A DNA stretch of 64,000 nt from Trichinella spiralis (lineage: Eukaryota; Nematoda; Enoplea; Trichinellida; Trichinellidae), in contig CM012953.1 of NCBI GenBank assembly GCA_000181795.3, positions 5,371,914 to 5,435,913 of the forward strand, given 5' to 3'. Positions 45,675-56,864 of this stretch are shown one piece after another. How positions within the stretch are numbered: position 1 is the first letter of the stretch; every line of letters starts with the position of its first letter. The notes beneath the pieces were generated by a model. It searched no databases. It was not told where the DNA came from and saw only the letters and a program-made list of their open reading frames with translations. The position numbers were made by a program, and so were the translations under genes.

Positions 45675-46396
45675 TTAGTGAATTTTCACTTTATCTCCGA
45701 TTTTCAATGCAATGCAATGCATTCCCAGTTCATTGCAGAGCTTATCCATTGCAATATGTAATGGGTTTTTTGTTTGTGCCTCTATTTGCGTGACGTATCT
45801 CCGATCTGCTATGAGCCCCATGTAATCTTGCAGTCTGTCTAGAAATGACATCCATATGTCATATGCTGGGAATAAACAAACTGCATCAGTTTGCAGATAT
45901 GCATCCTTCATAATGCGATGGGCTAAGTCACATATTACATATGCGTAGCTCGAATAGAATGCCGCGAGCAGTACTGGAATTGCTGTGTTTCTGCCATGAT
46001 CAAAACTCGGTAGAAAACGGTAATTGTTTATTCGACACACTAACTTGAACTCACACACACGCTATGTATATTCGTAACTAACTGACTCTGTTGTCTATGT
46101 GATACAGTATATTAAATAGAAGATGATCAAGTTACATTCGCAATAATTTTGGATTATATTAATTCAATACACAACAGGAACAGTTGGAGCAAATAAGCAT
46201 AGATATGCTTACTAGCAAGGTGCTTCCCAGCTTCATTCATTGTACATAAGACTATGCTGCCTCTAGCCCACTGGTATATTTCCATATAGCTGAACAATTC
46301 ATGCATAACAGCAATTACTAGAACTAGAAATTCTTTACCATCCTCGCTCCGTTGCTCTTTCATTATGTTGTAAATTGCCTTACATCTTGATGCCAT
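45675..46396 (-). other. Two unrecognised minus-strand ORFs next to a retroelement fossil
   Basis: Frames of 80 codons (46154-46396) and 127 codons (45675-46058) with protein-like composition, for example DLAHRIMKDAYLQTDAVC and WMSFLDRLQDYMGLI. A GTAAGC donor stands inside the first frame near 46214, but I found no acceptor that joins the two in phase. They follow the BEL/Pao fossil on the same strand, so they may belong to the same decayed insertion or to a captured host exon. Function unknown. Confidence 0.3.
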
Positions 46397-46429
46397 TCAT
46401 TCTTTGTAAAAGTCAAGCTCGATTTTTTG

Positions 46430-46850
46430 CTAATGGTTAATGTTAGCTGAGCCACATTGGCCTGTAATAATCTATCAGTGGCAGATCCAACCATTCAATA
46501 TGACCGTGGTTTTGAGACATCAACAAATCGAAAAATCAAAATGTTTTTTCTTCCAATTTCTTCAACTAGCATCCTCTACTCAACATATCCGCAGGGTTGT
46601 CTTCGATTGGACAGTGACTCCACATGCTGGCTTGATTGTTGTCCACAATCGTTGTAGCAAGATCTTCACTCACGTGATGTATGATGATAACCATCTCAAT
46701 GGATCAAATATTTTAAAAACTGCGCTCAACAGCAACTGCTTCATATTGCATGAAGCACCCGATCGACACAACGCTCCTTTTCCAGCAACTTACTACGTCA
46801 CACCTTTATGTGATGATCAAGTTTTAAATTAGTTTCTACTGTCTGAAACA
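46430..46850 (-). mobile_element. BEL/Pao retrotransposon fossil
   Basis: Minus-strand translation shows LLLSAVFKIFDPLRWLSSYI and, in the next frame, VKILLQRLW. This is the Pao motif (IFDPLGWLSP followed by KILLQxLW) after the reverse transcriptase. It then jumps by a deletion to IEDNPADMLSRGC, the NPAD..SRG block at the end of the RNase H region, and HIEWLDLPLIDYYRPMWLS, which resembles the W..GP.WL block. Stops and frame changes separate the pieces and most of pol is missing, so it is inactive. Confidence 0.78.
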
Positions 46851-48115
46851 ATTCGTTTTGAAAATATTTTCGCCTTAACATCATTTATAAATGTTATTCC
46901 AAATTTTAAAAACATAAAACTGCAAAGTTTTTGAAAATGTAATATAATATTATACAAAAAACATTTGATAAAATTGAGTAAAACAGCGTTTTGAATTTAA
47001 TATTTTACAAAAGATTTTCATTAAAAATATTTGATTTTGAATAGAAAATAATACTAAATGACATTTCTAATTTTTTTCAATACGTGAAATTCAAAAAATA
47101 CAGTATACCAATTTGTCAGTCCATAATGAACAAAGCATTAAATAAATGCAAAACAAAAATCAGTAGATTAGATCTTTGTAATTTCAAAATTAACATAACT
47201 ATGAAGTATTATATATTAATATGAAACTACTTTTCAGTTCAATTACTTAAGTTTGTATTTGTAATGATTAATAATTTAAATGAAGAGGCTTTTCAAAATT
47301 AATATAAGTGTTGAATTTAAAGTAAAAAAAGATATTAATTGAATTTAAAAATGAAAAATAAAAACATATTTTTGATAAAATTCAAAAAAAGAAAAAAAGT
47401 AGTAAACGTGATGTTACAGTAATCTATAATTATGTTGAATCTGCTTGTCATTTTCAATCATACCTTTCCAATCAAATGAAATCCTACAACATTTAAATAT
47501 TACTTTTTTAACATCTAAATATCAAATACACAAACGAATGTTCCATTTATTTATTTATTTGCTTATTTGTTAATTTGCATAATATATTTCAGTTGAAATA
47601 TTTTAACAAAATAATAATTGCTGCGACTACGTAAAGTTGATATTGCTTTTCAAGTTCAACAGTGCATTCAAGTTGTTTGGGCGTGAATTTGCTAACGTAT
47701 CACAATAATCGAAAGAGAAAATTGAACTGCGCGCCAGCTTCTTATGGTTTTAATATTTTTTTATTTGGAAATAATTTCCGGAACTATTTATATATTAAAA
47801 CGAAATATTGTCAACTGAGATTTGACTCTTAGGGAAGAACGTTGCTGAACAACTTGCCAATAGATTCCGTCGTGACCTATGTTTGATTCTGTGGTGCACA
47901 AAACAGAGGCGTTTCATTGCAGTCATTGCGATCGATTGGGTCGTCAGTGTTTGGCCGCGTTTCGCGCGTCTTGACCAAACTTTTCTTTGACAAACCGTAA
48001 AATTTTTTCAAATATTTTACAAAAAATATGTATTTTTTTCAGAAAATAAAAATACATTTAATTTGGGTAAACAATTTGCCGATGTAGAGTTGTTTGCACA
48101 AACGAAGAGATATAA
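46851..48115. promoter_or_regulatory. Upstream region of the ubinuclein gene
   Basis: About 1.26 kb. The first 800 bp are AT-rich and featureless. From 47820 to 48000 the sequence becomes GC-richer with CpG-containing motifs and probably contains the promoter or 5' UTR. Confidence 0.4.
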
Positions 48116-51100
48116 ATGGACTTCGTTGAAAGCAGCTTGGCGAAGAAGAAAAAGACTCTTCCAACTATTCGTTTGGATGTTTCGATGAAAGTCCACAGCG
48201 GCAAAGCTTATCCAGAAATTCACTTGCCGTCGCTTGTGAAAGAGCAGTTGGTATGTTTCGTTCAATTTTGGAAGTTTTCGGAAACTTAATTATTTTTGTT
48301 TACTGGGACATTTCATATTTAGTAAATAAGCAAGTTTCATCAAACTTGGCGATCACGCTTGTGCTATTTCCAGGTTTTTTAAATTAATTTTTGACGTCGC
48401 TTTCGTAGGGCGCGTTGTTTTGCACGCAGTTCAAGCTTTCTGTTTGCTGATGATGAAAATGTTTATAACGTTGAAATTCAGACACTATTTTACGAAGCAA
48501 CATTTTATAATGTTCATGTTTAAAGTGATTAATTATTGAGAAATATATGCACTGCTCATTTCTTCATTGTAATTTCATATTCATTTTTCATTAATGTAGT
48601 ATGGTAAATTTTCGGTGTTTCTTTTTTGATAAGGTAAACATGTTTGATAACAATACAATTTCTTTCAACGATAACGTCAATTTATCAGTTTTTGTTTCAG
48701 ACTTTGCAAACGAGTTTTACTCTGCCACATTGTTCTGTTCGCTTTTATCAAATTTTAACTTATTTACTTTTCTATCATTTAACTATTTATTGCTAAAATG
48801 TAGACATTTCTTGTCTGCCAATTTTAAACTCTGAGCCTGAAAAACAGATATTTCAATTTTTTGTTTTGTTATGTTATACTGTAATTGTTGAAATGGGAAA
48901 TGTTTATTTTATAAACAAGTTTTATTTTCTTAATTTATTTATTTTTTGTTGAATAACTTGTAGATTTTAGCTTGATATTTCATATTTTTCATAACTTTAT
49001 TGACTCAGTTAAATCAGTAGGTTTATATTCATTTAGATTAAAATGATGTAGTAATTTGGATAAAGATTTATACTGAGTTTGTAGTTTTCCAATTTATCAG
49101 AATAACAATGTTAAAAAAGCATATGGTACTGAAATATTTTTTCAAAATTCATGCACGATTTAGGTAAATTATTTTTAAAGTACATTTAAAAATTTTTGGA
49201 TTAAACGCTATGTCAACGGGATGATATATTTGGGTCAATCTTTTAAACCGTACTTTTTCTGAAATTCAAGTTTTTTTATAAATTTTTTGTAAAAATAATT
49301 CTGTAAGTAAAATAATTATTTGATTTAGAATTTTCAATTTAAAAACTTTTTTAAATCAATTTGTTATGTATTTATTTTTATTTGATTCACTATTCCATTT
49401 TTGAAATTTGTTCAGATATTGCGAATTAAATTGAAAATTAAACAGGAGCAAATTTGCGTTTTATTATTTCATTTTTACACGATTAATTTGAATTTAAAGC
49501 TTTTTTTAGCGTTTGAGAGGTAAATCCTTTGTTTTATTTATTTGAATTAGCATCTGTGACGAAATCTATAAGTTTTCTTGAAATTTGCGTTTTATTGGTC
49601 CCATTTGTTTTTGCACTTGCTTCGACTCTATTATTTACCAAAGATATTGACATTAAACAAATATATATATATATATAAACATGTGTGAGTTGTTTTATAT
49701 AAATTTTTATGTAATAGCTTCTTTTTGTGATTATTTGTTTACTAGGATATATATATGTATGTATATATGTTGTGAGTTTTATGATTATCATGGAAATTAG
49801 ATAAAACATGTGCAGAGATGATTGTTGTGTGTTATGTTTGTTTAATAGTTCACTTTTGATTTTAAGGGAATTGACGTTAATGAATATGGTGTCGATCCGT
49901 CCACTCGTAGTGAAGAATATCAAAAGCTGTCGGGCATTGTCAAGAAATGCGAACAACGATTCGTAATTTTTTATGTTATTGTTAGCGCATGATATTTTGT
50001 CAGTTATTTCAGATGATGTCATGTGTATGAGAATACTTTTCAGTTTTTCACTTTTATATGATTTTTTTGTAAATTATGCATTTAATTGAAAACCAACTTT
50101 TTGTATTATAATTTTTTACGTATGTTTTCCTTGAAAATGCAATTTCACTTTATTTTTTTTGTAACTGAAGTTTGCTTTTCAGGGTGGAAAAGGACGCAAA
50201 GGTTGTATTGGCCGAGTTGAAGATTTTATAGATCTCGGATTTGGATACGATTTGAATGATCCATTTATCGATGACGCTGAAGGGGTGAAAAGTTATTATA
50301 CTTTTTATTTTTATTAATATTGTAGTTCAACGTTTGGTTTTCAGTATGAATTGTTGGTTCCGTCAACGTTGTCCACTCAACATGGAGGTTTCTACGTCAA
50401 CCGAGGCGAGTTGGAATTTTGTGAAATGACCGACGATTACGAAAATCCAGGGAAAAGCAGTCGAGTATAGCGAATATTTTGTTTTATTAATTTATCTTGT
50501 TGCTATTAACAATTTTTATTGATTTGAACTTTAAGCAGCATAAATTTGTTTTCCTAGAAACAGATTTCGAAAGAAGCGAAAACATCGAAAAACGTCGGTG
50601 GACAATTGGAATCTCATTATCGATCGAATAGTTTTAAAGCAGCGGCGAAATTGAAAAAGAAAAGGTATATTTTGTTTATTGTATTGTTTTGTTTTTATAA
50701 TTTTTTCAACTGTTTTTAATTTTTAAGCTTAAATACGAAGCATCGATCTCAAATTCAAGTATTGAAAAAAGTTCCGAATAAAGAAAGCAAAGAGAAATGC
50801 GAAGCAAATGACAAGTACATCTGTTTATTATTAATTAATTAATTTTTTTATTTATTAAATCTACTTTTATTTGTTCAAGGCACATATCAGATGTGATAAA
50901 TAGCATTGCACAAGTTGACATTTCCGCACCAGAAGTGCACGATTCAATCATTGATGGGATAATTTTGTCCGTGCTCGACAAGCAGACTTCAGCAAAAAAA
51001 TTGTCTGTCCCAGCGTCCGAGACTGTCAACAAAGAACCCCCCAACGGAGACAAACCACGAACTTCCGCCGAAAGCTTCAATCCTGCCTCTGCTAGCGGTG

Positions 51101-53192
51101 GTGGTGGTTGTGCTGTGGCTAATTTGCCTGAAGTGACCAAAAAAGTAACTCTGGTTGGGCAGCCGCCTACTTTGGCTTTGAACAACAGGTCTCCGAAATG
51201 TCACAAACTACCTAGCGCTATATTGAAAATGAACGAGCAAATTGAAAAGGTGCAATTGTTTGTTTGTTTGTTTGTTTGTTTTTCTGTTGTGGTTGCCACT
51301 TCCTTTTGTGGTTGTCATTTTAGCTAATTGGCGATCACGGGAAAAAGGTTCTCTTTTGGAACAGGCAAGCAGTTGAATTGTTAGTGAAGTAAGTTCGATT
51401 TGGAAATTTACTTTACAATTGCGATGATATTTTTTTCAACTCTGTTTATTATTTATTCCTCATTGGACAGTCAGTCTAATAATTTATAATTGTAATTTTA
51501 TGTGATGGAAGAAATAATAAGTTTTATTTGTTTAGAGTTAGCGACATGTGCTCGCAGTGTGGTTTGAATAAATTCGAACGCGGTGCCGTGTTTAACGACC
51601 TCAGCGCTCGAGTCAAGGTGCCCCGCCCGGAATTGATGGCCGCGTTGAAACGCATGGGACGACGATCGTTGAACAGCAACATACGAACTTCCAATTCGAG
51701 CTCTGATGTTACCCAGACGGCGGCGGATTCGTCGCCAAATTTACCCCAACGGTGCAATTCAGAGGGAAATTTGAACGCAACCAAAAATGCCGACAATCTT
51801 GTTCTGCCTGGTAGCAACACTTTCAGCAATAATAGCCAACGATTGCGCCAAGCTATTATCAAGCTCAAGCGAGGTGATATATATTCATGGATGATTGCAT
51901 TCCAATCGTTTGTGTTCTTCTTCAACAGTTTTCTTTCCCGATTCTGACTATTTTGTTGTATGTACAGAAGTGGATGCAGTGATGCCAAATCTGTTGAGAG
52001 ATTACAAGGAAATTTGTGCCGAAGCCGACAAACGGAAGCAGGAGATGTAAGTGGATCGTGGATTAAAATTTAAATGATAATATTATTTTATATACATACG
52101 TGCGAAAGGTGATTTTTTTTTATTCACTTTTACAGAATGACTGCGAAGTCGGTGACGGAAAATGACAACTTTAGACCGAAAACGGTATACAAGCCCAGAA
52201 AGAAATTTCAATGGAATGTGACCGTTCAGTGCGTTGATAAATTTTTTGTGGTAACATTTGAAAAAAATGAAAAAAAAATACCTTTCAGAAGTCGATTGAA
52301 AGAGCTGTTCACTGAATTGGCCATCAGTACTTGTTTGAAACCTGGCAATGCAGATTCTTTACAAATGGAAAATCTGGATCCATTTTTCGACTGGCTTTCC
52401 ACAAGCGTATGGCCTGATTCATGGATGAATAGCAGGTAATTATTTGAATAGCGGGCAATTTATTAACTACCAACTTTATTAATTGCTACACCAGTATTGC
52501 ATGAGTAATTCTTCTGTTCTTGATTGTTTGAAAAGTTGCAAAAGAATTCTTCCATTGTCATCAGAAATTGTTTTATATTTTTAGAGAATTGAAAAAGATG
52601 TTTTCTGTATTTTTTATGCAGAATCGATGTGTGAAAGAAAAAACAGTTGGTGGAGTATCTCCTTCAAGTGCGGGCAATTTGAACAGTCCAGTAGCAGCAA
52701 CAGCAACAGCAGCAGCATCGTCGCCGCCGTCGTCGTCGTCGTCAGGAATAATTATTGACTTGACCACTACCAATGGTGCTACTACTATTACTACTGCTAC
52801 TACTACTACTACTACTACTTCTACAACTGGTACTGCGGTGTCGAGTCCCTCGAATGTTAAACGACCACGAGTCGGTGAAACATCCCCCTCAACACCGCAA
52901 AGCGCCATTTCGCAGATTGCGTCCGCGTTAGTTGGTCCGTCGACATCGAGATCGTTCGACGCACCACCCGTGTTAACTGCACAGCAAATGCCACGAGCCC
53001 AGATACAGCAGCAGCAACAACAACAACAATCACAACAACAAAAACAGTTGCATCTGCAACAGATACAACAACAACAGCAACAATCAAACCAGCATGAACT
53101 ACAACAGCACCAGCAGAAACAACTACAACAAACACACCACCAGTATCAGCAATTACTACTACAACCACAACAACAGCAGCAGCAACAGCAGC

Positions 53193-53240
<48 letters not shown>

Positions 53241-53806
53241 TGCTAATACAATCACAACAACAACAACAACAACCACAACAGCAGTCGACTTCGTTGAGCC
53301 AAATTCAGACGGTCAAGTCTAACTGCCAGCAAGCAGTATCCGGTTCTACTCCTGCGAGCTCTATGCTGACGCAGACTACTGCAAAACTGCAACTATATCA
53401 AAAGATGGTGCAGGAAAGCGGTAAAGTACCACCGTTCCCTAGCGCAATTAAAGCACATTCAGTGCAGCAGTCACTGGCTGTCGGCGGAAAGTTCGTCGCT
53501 GGTAGCGTGCCGTTCGACGCCACGTTCATACGCATGGGAGGTACTATAGGGGTTTTTCAGCCCCAACATCCCGGCCCCAGTGCTTCTCCATCTTCGCCAA
53601 TTACCAGAAACGCTCTACCTCATCATCATCATCATCCACTGATCGGTCAACCGACAATGCAAGCTGTGAATTTCACATGGAATCGTCAAAGTATCGGTCG
53701 TCAATTTTTAGCCTCGAGAACCACAACACCCAGACAGTCGGCTTCGGGAGAAGGAGCGTCAATTCGACTGCCACAATCCCAGCCCAGTGGAAATGGTTCC
53801 AGTTGA
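48116..53806 (+). CDS. ubn1: Ubinuclein-like histone H3.3 chaperone subunit (HPC2 family)
   Basis: The HIRA-complex subunit that binds H3.3-H4 for replication-independent nucleosome assembly. Thirteen exons join in phase to 986 aa; intron 1 is 1.6 kb. Exons 3-4 encode the Hpc2-related (HRD) domain: VEDFIDLGFGYDLNDPFIDD, then YELLVPSTLSTQHGGFYVN. This is diagnostic for ubinuclein/HPC2. The middle (exons 9-12) corresponds to the ubinuclein AB domain. It includes LNKFERGAVFNDL, a region ending LLRDYKEICAEADKRKQEM, and PFFDWLSTSVWPDSWMNSR near residue 575. The last exon is Ser/Thr-rich and carries a very long Gln tract, then a His run and a basic Pro/Ser tail. A 60-nt intron (52229-52288) has a length divisible by 3 and an open frame, so it could be retained. 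The start of the last exon at 52585 is the best in-phase choice, but an acceptor near 52621 is also possible. Confidence 0.9.
53000..53285 (+). repeat. CAA/CAG repeat encoding polyglutamine
   Basis: About 285 bp of CAA and CAG codons within the last exon of the ubinuclein gene. Interruptions encode His, Leu, Pro and Ser. The purest part (about 53166-53240) gives an uninterrupted Gln run. The antisense frame shows polyvaline, a mere shadow. Confidence 0.95.
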
Positions 53807-53837
53807 AAACAACTCAACTGAACTCATCTCGGTTCGC

Positions 53838-53841
<4 letters not shown>

Positions 53842-53875
<34 letters not shown>
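53842..53875. repeat. (TA)n microsatellite 3' of ubinuclein
   Basis: A pure alternating TA run of about 34 bp in the 320-bp gap between convergent ubinuclein and RRP41 stop codons. The gap otherwise holds only their 3' UTRs. Confidence 0.95.
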
Positions 53876-53877
<2 letters not shown>

Positions 53878-54126
53878 TAATTTACGGAGAGAACGACGGT
53901 TTCTGACGATCTGGAAAATCATCGGAAAATATTTTATTAACAAAAAAAAGGAAAATATTTTCTCATTGTTTTTTTTCACAGATCAATGATCTCCATCTGT
54001 TTTATTAAAAAAATTTTCTGCGTGAGTGTGGTGTGTACGTGATGGTGATGACAAAATGAAAATGACACAGACAGTCGAAAATACAAAACCCTGTAGAGAT
54101 ATATAAATAGCAGCAGACTCACAATG

Positions 54127-54840
54127 TCAAACGTGATCCGCAACATGTTGCGCTCGAATGATCGAACTGAACTGGGCACGAAGCTGTTTGTCGAGCACAT
54201 TCCAAACCTGCATGCATCCTTGCTTCCCTTGTTCAAGCATTGCTTCGACCAAATCCGCGTGGGCCCTGCAGGAGAGTTCGGACAAGGCGACGGTTTTGTC
54301 GTGGACCAACAGCGCTAGAGTCATGCGAGGCAACTGGGCAACCACCTCTTCCTGGTGGTTCACGTCCAGCAGTGGCTGGTCGTTGTAGCAAGTCAAGCTG
54401 CAGGCGGCCACGAAATCCAGCATCGGCACGCCGGCGTGCATGAGCGCCATCGAGCAGGCGTTGATGCACGTTGCCAGCAAGCCTCCTTCGTTGGCAATCA
54501 CCTCGCAGACGATGAAAATTTTCGAATTCGGATAATGGGCGCCAATGACGACCGTCTCGAACACCTTTTTCAACAGTTGCGCGTATTCTTGGGGTCGACG
54601 GTCGGCGGGCGTGGCGTTCCTGTCGACCACACGGCATTCGACCACCGCCCGATCCGCCCGAGTTCGAACTCGCCCGCCCTCAGTGGGTCCGTAGACCACG
54701 GCCAACACCTGGGTCAGGCCCTGTTCCAAATATGCCGAACCGTCGCCTTCGGCCACCGCCCCGACGTGGCACCGCATCTGGCGCAGTTCGTCCGCTCTGC
54801 GACCGTCGAGACGGAACCCTTGGTCGTCCAACACGTCCAT
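54127..54840 (-). CDS. exosc4: Exosome core subunit RRP41 (EXOSC4)
   Basis: An RNase PH-fold ring subunit of the RNA exosome, acting in nuclear and cytoplasmic 3'-5' RNA processing. Intronless, 237 aa (human 245). The N-terminal GFRLDGRRADELRQM matches the RRP41 D.RR..E.R box. It is followed by GSAYLEQGLTQVLAVVYGP, then the mid-domain segment FETVVIGAHYPNSKIFI with GGLLATCINACSMALMHAG, and the C-terminal QVWNVLDKQL helix. In eukaryotic rings the phosphorolytic site is degenerate and the activity lies elsewhere (established knowledge). The gene is much more GC-rich than its surroundings. Its ATG is only 28 nt after the stop of the TIM10B gene on the same strand, with a CTACAG acceptor-like site between them, so the two are probably co-transcribed with RRP41 second. 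Confidence 0.95.
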   Translation of the reverse strand: MDVLDDQGFRLDGRRADELRQMRCHVGAVAEGDGSAYLEQGLTQVLAVVYGPTEGGRVRTRADRAVVECRVVDRNATPADRRPQEYAQLLKKVFETVVIGAHYPNSKIFIVCEVIANEGGLLATCINACSMALMHAGVPMLDFVAACSLTCYNDQPLLDVNHQEEVVAQLPRMTLALLVHDKTVALSELSCRAHADLVEAMLEQGKQGCMQVWNVLDKQLRAQFSSIIRAQHVADHV

Positions 54841-54868
54841 CCGAAGAATCCTGTAGCCCGGTAGTCAG

Positions 54869-55137
54869 TCAGCGTCGGTTGACTTTGGCGCGGTTCATAA
54901 ACGTGGCCAAAATTCGCTCGTTGCCACGAATATTCTTTTCCACACAACGAGCCACGCACTGACGTTCGTCAGTTATCAACGAACGACCGTTCAAACTGTA
55001 CACGCAACTGTTGAAGCAAACCTCGGTCAGGCTGTTGTACAAGATCAAAAATTGTCGTAGCTGAAAAACATTAAAACAATGTAAAAACAAACGACTAAAT
55101 TTACTCGCTTTTTTAAAGGCTCGACAAAGTAAAGCAT
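54869..55137 (-). CDS. timm10b: Small TIM chaperone of the inner mitochondrial membrane (TIM10B/TIM9B-like)
   Basis: A 74-aa intermembrane-space chaperone in two exons (55105-55137 and 54869-55060), with a 44-bp intron. The twin CX3C signature is intact: the first pair is in EVCFNSC and the second in RQCVARC, 16 residues apart. Upstream, LRQFLILYNSLTE matches the helix of TIM10B (also called TIM9B) better than that of TIM9, TIM10 or TIM8. In animals this subunit sits on the TIM22 carrier translocase. It is first in a tight pair with RRP41. An ACACAG acceptor precedes the ATG by one base, suggesting trans-splicing. A TIM9 identity remains a minor alternative. Confidence 0.85.
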
Positions 55138-56402
55138 ACTGTGTAAAATAAAAACGTCACTTTAACAATCTTACAAAAAAAAGCTTTTTATTATTTGAAA
55201 TCATGAAACTTGAAAGTTTACCTAACTTTTCCGCAATTAAGCCTGAAACTACGTGATAAAATTGAGCAGTTATTGCGTCACTAAAGCGCACTTTACAGCG
55301 ATTAATTTCAACAATTCATAATATTCAAAAAAAACAACAAACTACTTCAATCAAAAACTTAATCCCCAAACATGCATACTGGCATATTAAAAAAGAAAAT
55401 AACAAGTGAAAATGTATTAGGAAAGAATTATGAAGAAAAATTTATCCATTATTTTACCAAAAACTCTACTTCAAATCTTGCTGCTGATCAAAACTGTTTT
55501 GCACTTGGCAACAAAAATATTCAGTGTCAATTAAAAATTTTCGAAGAATTATTAACCGTCAATTGTTAAAAAAGAAATAATCAACATAATAAAATAAATC
55601 ATACATCAAAAAGTTCTTTATTCATGATGCCGTAACTGAAAATTAATCATCTTTCGTCAAAACACCAACGACAACAACACTAAAACACAACTCTCCAAAT
55701 GTACAGTACACAATTTTAGCAGGTTTTCTCTAAACTGATCGCAAATTTTCGTTTCGTACAACAAAACAGATCCAACATGTACACGTTATTAATATTCAAA
55801 AAAAAAACAAATATCATTTTTTTAATGCCCACTGGTTAAGCTGATATTAGTAATACAACTTAACTAATTTTTTCAAATTAATGGTCACTAAAATGTACAA
55901 TTTAATAATCACTGAAAAACAATTGAACAATTTTCAAATTGTTCAAACTCACAAAAAACTAATTTTATAAATTTTTCAAAGCTTACGTTACATTACAAAT
56001 AAAAACTGCAAAAGTTCAAGCAATTATTCGAGGAGATGCAATCTAAAACTACAGTATACTAAACGTTTTAAAGTAAAAAAGTTCTCAATATTAAAAATGA
56101 TTTCAGTGAATGAATTTTTTAAATAAATTTTTAACTTAAAATCTCACATCGCTTTCAAAGAATTCTAAATTATCACGATTATTATCACATATATTACTGA
56201 AATTTACAATTATCTTGTTATCACTGCAATCAATGAAGCATATTAAGTCGAATTTAATTTATTTCAATTTATTTTTTAATAATAAATTCAATTTTAATAT
56301 TTATTTTTAAGTCAAGTGGAAATTCAATTGTTAAACAGCAGTTCTTTTGATTTGAAAAATTAAAACTTCATTGTCTTTTAGTAGACTGTAAATTGACTAC
56401 GG
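55138..56402. other. Divergent intergenic region (TIM10B / RPN6)
   Basis: About 1.26 kb of very AT-rich DNA. The 65-codon plus-strand ORF at 55372-55569 is Lys/Asn-rich without a family signature and was not called. Promoters for both flanking transcription units probably lie here. Confidence 0.5.
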
Positions 56403-56864
56403 ATGAATGACGTAGAAAGAAATTTTGAAGTCGAGACAGGAGGTATGTTTTTGTTATTTTGTCAGATAATTTTTATTTAAACTATTATTCTTTCAAAGTT
56501 TTACTAATTATGTTGATTGTTTGATCTTTGTTAATCTCTCTTTGAACATATTTTATACAGTTAATTACCGATTATGTGTATGTTTTTTAATTTTCTGCAC
56601 CTTTATTATTTTTTATTTATAAGCAAAATGTAATTTTATTGTGCATTTTTGTCAAATTTTGTTACATTTTGACTTTTGCTATTCTGCTTATGTAATTTGT
56701 TAGTACTTGTCAGCAAATTGTACAAATATAGATAATAATTGCAGAATTTTTTCCTGAGAAAAGAATAGATTATTTGTAACGCTTCTTCATTATAATAGCT
56801 TACATTATATTGTTATTATTGATGAATTGAAAGTTGTTTAGAGAGTGAAAGCAGAGCGAAAAAT

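Noticed and set aside
52857-53276. Polyvaline antisense ORF opposite the polyglutamine tract
   Set aside because: It is the complement of CAA/CAG repeats and not an independent gene.
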